From Fidelibacterota bacterium (GTDB lineage: Bacteria; Fidelibacterota; UBA8477; JABMPR01), in contig JABMQQ010000233.1 in assembly GCA_013202495.1 (NCBI GenBank), positions 1-53,492 on the forward strand: a DNA stretch of 53,492 nt. Reading direction: 5' to 3'. The position numbers and the translations under genes were made by a program. This document shows positions 52,106 to 53,492 of the stretch, one piece after another. Positions within the stretch are counted from its first letter, which is position 1; every line of letters starts with the position of its first letter. The notes beneath the pieces were generated by a model. The model was not told the origin of the DNA. It was given only the letters and a program-made list of their open reading frames with translations, and made no database searches.

Positions 52106-53492
52106 CTAACCCTTAATCTGGATATTTACACCAAATTGAAAATCGCCTACATCCTGTCGACCATGATCACGGGTATCAGTGATGCGATAATCATAGGAGA
52201 TGTTGCCCGATACTTTATCTGTGAAACTGTACTGGATACTGGGTCTGGCTGACAGGGTCTTGGTGTAGCGACCATCGCCAAATTCAATAGAGGTGGCATT
52301 TTCTGTTCCCGTGTATTCCTGTTCATGGGTATAAGCTATCTCCAGACGAAAATCGATATTGTTCTCAAGATATTTATCTTCCATCATGGGTAGGGGAATA
52401 TTCATTCCTCCTCGATGTGAATAGGATAGCCCAGCATTGACAGACTGATTAAAACTCTGATTTGAAGAGATGAAACTATCTGCATCAATGGAGTTACTGA
52501 TGCTTTTGGTCATGCTATAATTGAGCGAGCCATTGATGCTCTTTTTACCCTGAATATTCAATCCAATCAGTGGAGAGAATGCGATAGAGTAAGTCTCTCT
52601 TAGCAGAACGCCCTTCTCTTGATTTGAGTTTTTTTTCCCGGCATAGTTCATATCCAGACTGGCACCAGTAATAAATTTTTTAAGCCATTCAATATCCTTT
52701 AGTCCAGAGTACCTCAAGTTGAAAGAGGGCAGAGGAATACCTGAGGTACCAAATGATTTATATTCATCTTTTGGTGCCCCATAAAGGTTTCCGCTGGGAA
52801 GGAAATCCAGATTAGTATTGATAACTTCTCCCTGGCTTTTATTCGACAGAGTTGTTTTCTGGCCAAATGTAAAGGTGAATTTTGTGGTCAGTGTTTTAGT
52901 GAGTTTTAGACCTGTGCGTGTGGTCAGGTTAAAATTCGCACTGGTGGCAATAGGATTGGTAGCATCGGGATGATTCAGATTGTCCAGTGCAGTATTGAAT
53001 CCCATTCGATAGCCATACCCAACATTGTTCAAATCCATTTCTCTTACTACGAGGGTCAGGGAATCTGGAACACCTGTGGTATCTCCAGCACTGGTAACCG
53101 CTACTGTGTCGAGGGAAGCTATTTGGCGCATATTGCTGGTGTTTTGACCCCGGGTGATATTCACTGAAATTGGATCAATCCGCTCCAATGTCGTATAGGT
53201 CAAATCCAGAATTTTTGTAAAGGTCAGGGGCTCCTTGGTTTCTTCCGCCTTTTCTTCAGCCTGCTCTTGCTCCTCAGCAGGAGCCGCCCTACTGCGCCCC
53301 CGGCCTCTGGCGGACTGGGTGTTTTTATTGCCAGAGGATCCTTTTTTTGCATTCTCAGGCTTGTGTACAAGACCAAAAACTTCTGAAACAGTTAAAGCCA
53401 TATTTGCAGATGTATTAGAACTCACGTTCAAGTCAAGACCTGGTTGATCCACATTAATTTTATCAGTAGCCGAGAAGTTGGATGAATAGGAA
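52106..53492 (-). CDS. sprA: SprA/Sov-like T9SS outer-membrane translocon, C-terminal part (partial)
   Basis: The frame stays open to the window edge, so the gene continues beyond it and the 5' end is missing. The visible ~461 residues are the C-terminal barrel part. LDLTYTTLERIDPISVNITRG, GTSGIPLPSFNLRYSGLKDIEWLKKF, and FSPLIGLNIQGKKSINGSLNYSMTKS parallel the conserved end of SprA, followed by IQYSFTDKVSGNISYDYRI strands. A charged, low-complexity insert (RGRGRSRAAPAEEQEQAEEKAEETKE) is unusual for this region. SprA forms the giant outer-membrane pore through which T9SS cargo leaves. Most of the protein lies outside the window. Confidence 0.75.
   Translation of the reverse strand, partial: SYSSNFSATDKINVDQPGLDLNVSSNTSANMALTVSEVFGLVHKPENAKKGSSGNKNTQSARGRGRSRAAPAEEQEQAEEKAEETKEPLTFTKILDLTYTTLERIDPISVNITRGQNTSNMRQIASLDTVAVTSAGDTTGVPDSLTLVVREMDLNNVGYGYRMGFNTALDNLNHPDATNPIATSANFNLTTRTGLKLTKTLTTKFTFTFGQKTTLSNKSQGEVINTNLDFLPSGNLYGAPKDEYKSFGTSGIPLPSFNLRYSGLKDIEWLKKFITGASLDMNYAGKKNSNQEKGVLLRETYSIAFSPLIGLNIQGKKSINGSLNYSMTKSISNSIDADSFISSNQSFNQSVNAGLSYSHRGGMNIPLPMMEDKYLENNIDFRLEIAYTHEQEYTGTENATSIEFGDGRYTKTLSARPSIQYSFTDKVSGNISYDYRITDTRDHGRQDVGDFQFGVNIQIKG

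Overview
The window looks like chromosomal DNA from a Gram-negative, probably marine bacterium of the FCB superphylum. Candidatus Neomarinimicrobiota (Marinimicrobia/SAR406) is my best guess; Calditrichota, Ignavibacteria or another FCB lineage cannot be excluded. The evidence is the machinery and cargo of a type IX secretion system (T9SS): the C-terminal part of a SprA/Sov-like outer-membrane translocon at the right edge, three PorV/PorQ-like outer-membrane barrels, and four secreted proteins ending in a FlgD-like Ig sorting domain (two carry YPNPFNP and end in K-M-x-x-L-K). Many signal peptides here leave glutamine as the first mature residue, the Bacteroidetes 'Q-rule', and a probable glutaminyl cyclase sits directly downstream of SprA. 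I see no rRNA, tRNA, CRISPR array, transposase or phage gene.

Layout. 38-2218 (-) is a class A penicillin-binding protein. 2490-9811 (+) is a run of small metabolic and envelope genes: Eis-like acetyltransferase, NlpC/P60 lipoprotein with a beta-rich tail, E2-like acyltransferase with an altered catalytic motif, beta-hydroxyacid-type dehydrogenase, a miniature gene that looks like a collapsed histidine kinase, a secreted hypothetical protein, a VanZ/DUF2809-like membrane protein, an EamA exporter, a zinc-ribbon protein and a membrane-anchored hypothetical. 9894-16097 (+) is one 2067-residue polypeptide joining AddA and AddB. It converges on an ABC-F (Uup) ATPase and a CHAD-domain gene (16207-18831, -), separated from them by a palindrome and three 23-bp tandem repeats. 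19163-26707 (+) encodes a ~2514-residue multidomain surface protein. It is followed by a terminator, a small secreted FN3-like protein and a 518-bp repeat-rich gap.

27826-40793 (-) is an eight-gene same-strand cluster: two large secreted proteins (one with an N-terminal c-type haem domain), lipoprotein, TonB-dependent receptor, PorV-like barrel, NHL-repeat lipoprotein, NosL-like protein and SafE/UreH-like membrane protein. Four consecutive genes inside it are joined by 1-nt stop/start overlaps. 40929-44569 (-) holds a secernin-like C69 peptidase, an unusual kinase-fold protein and a class III aminotransferase. 44738-49150 (-) is a second surface operon (lipoprotein, BNR-propeller T9SS protein, two PorV/PorQ-like barrels). 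49234-53492 (-) holds prmA, an archaeal-type ATPase, the M28 glutaminyl cyclase and partial SprA.

The strongest leads are the single-chain AddAB, the SprA/glutaminyl-cyclase pair with many Q+1 signal peptides, FN3 domains that appear split by whole inserted domains in the giant protein, and the haem/copper/TonB/PorV cluster. A short interspersed repeat family with a 25-bp core runs through the intergenic DNA and in one place abuts or replaces the start of a PorV-like gene.
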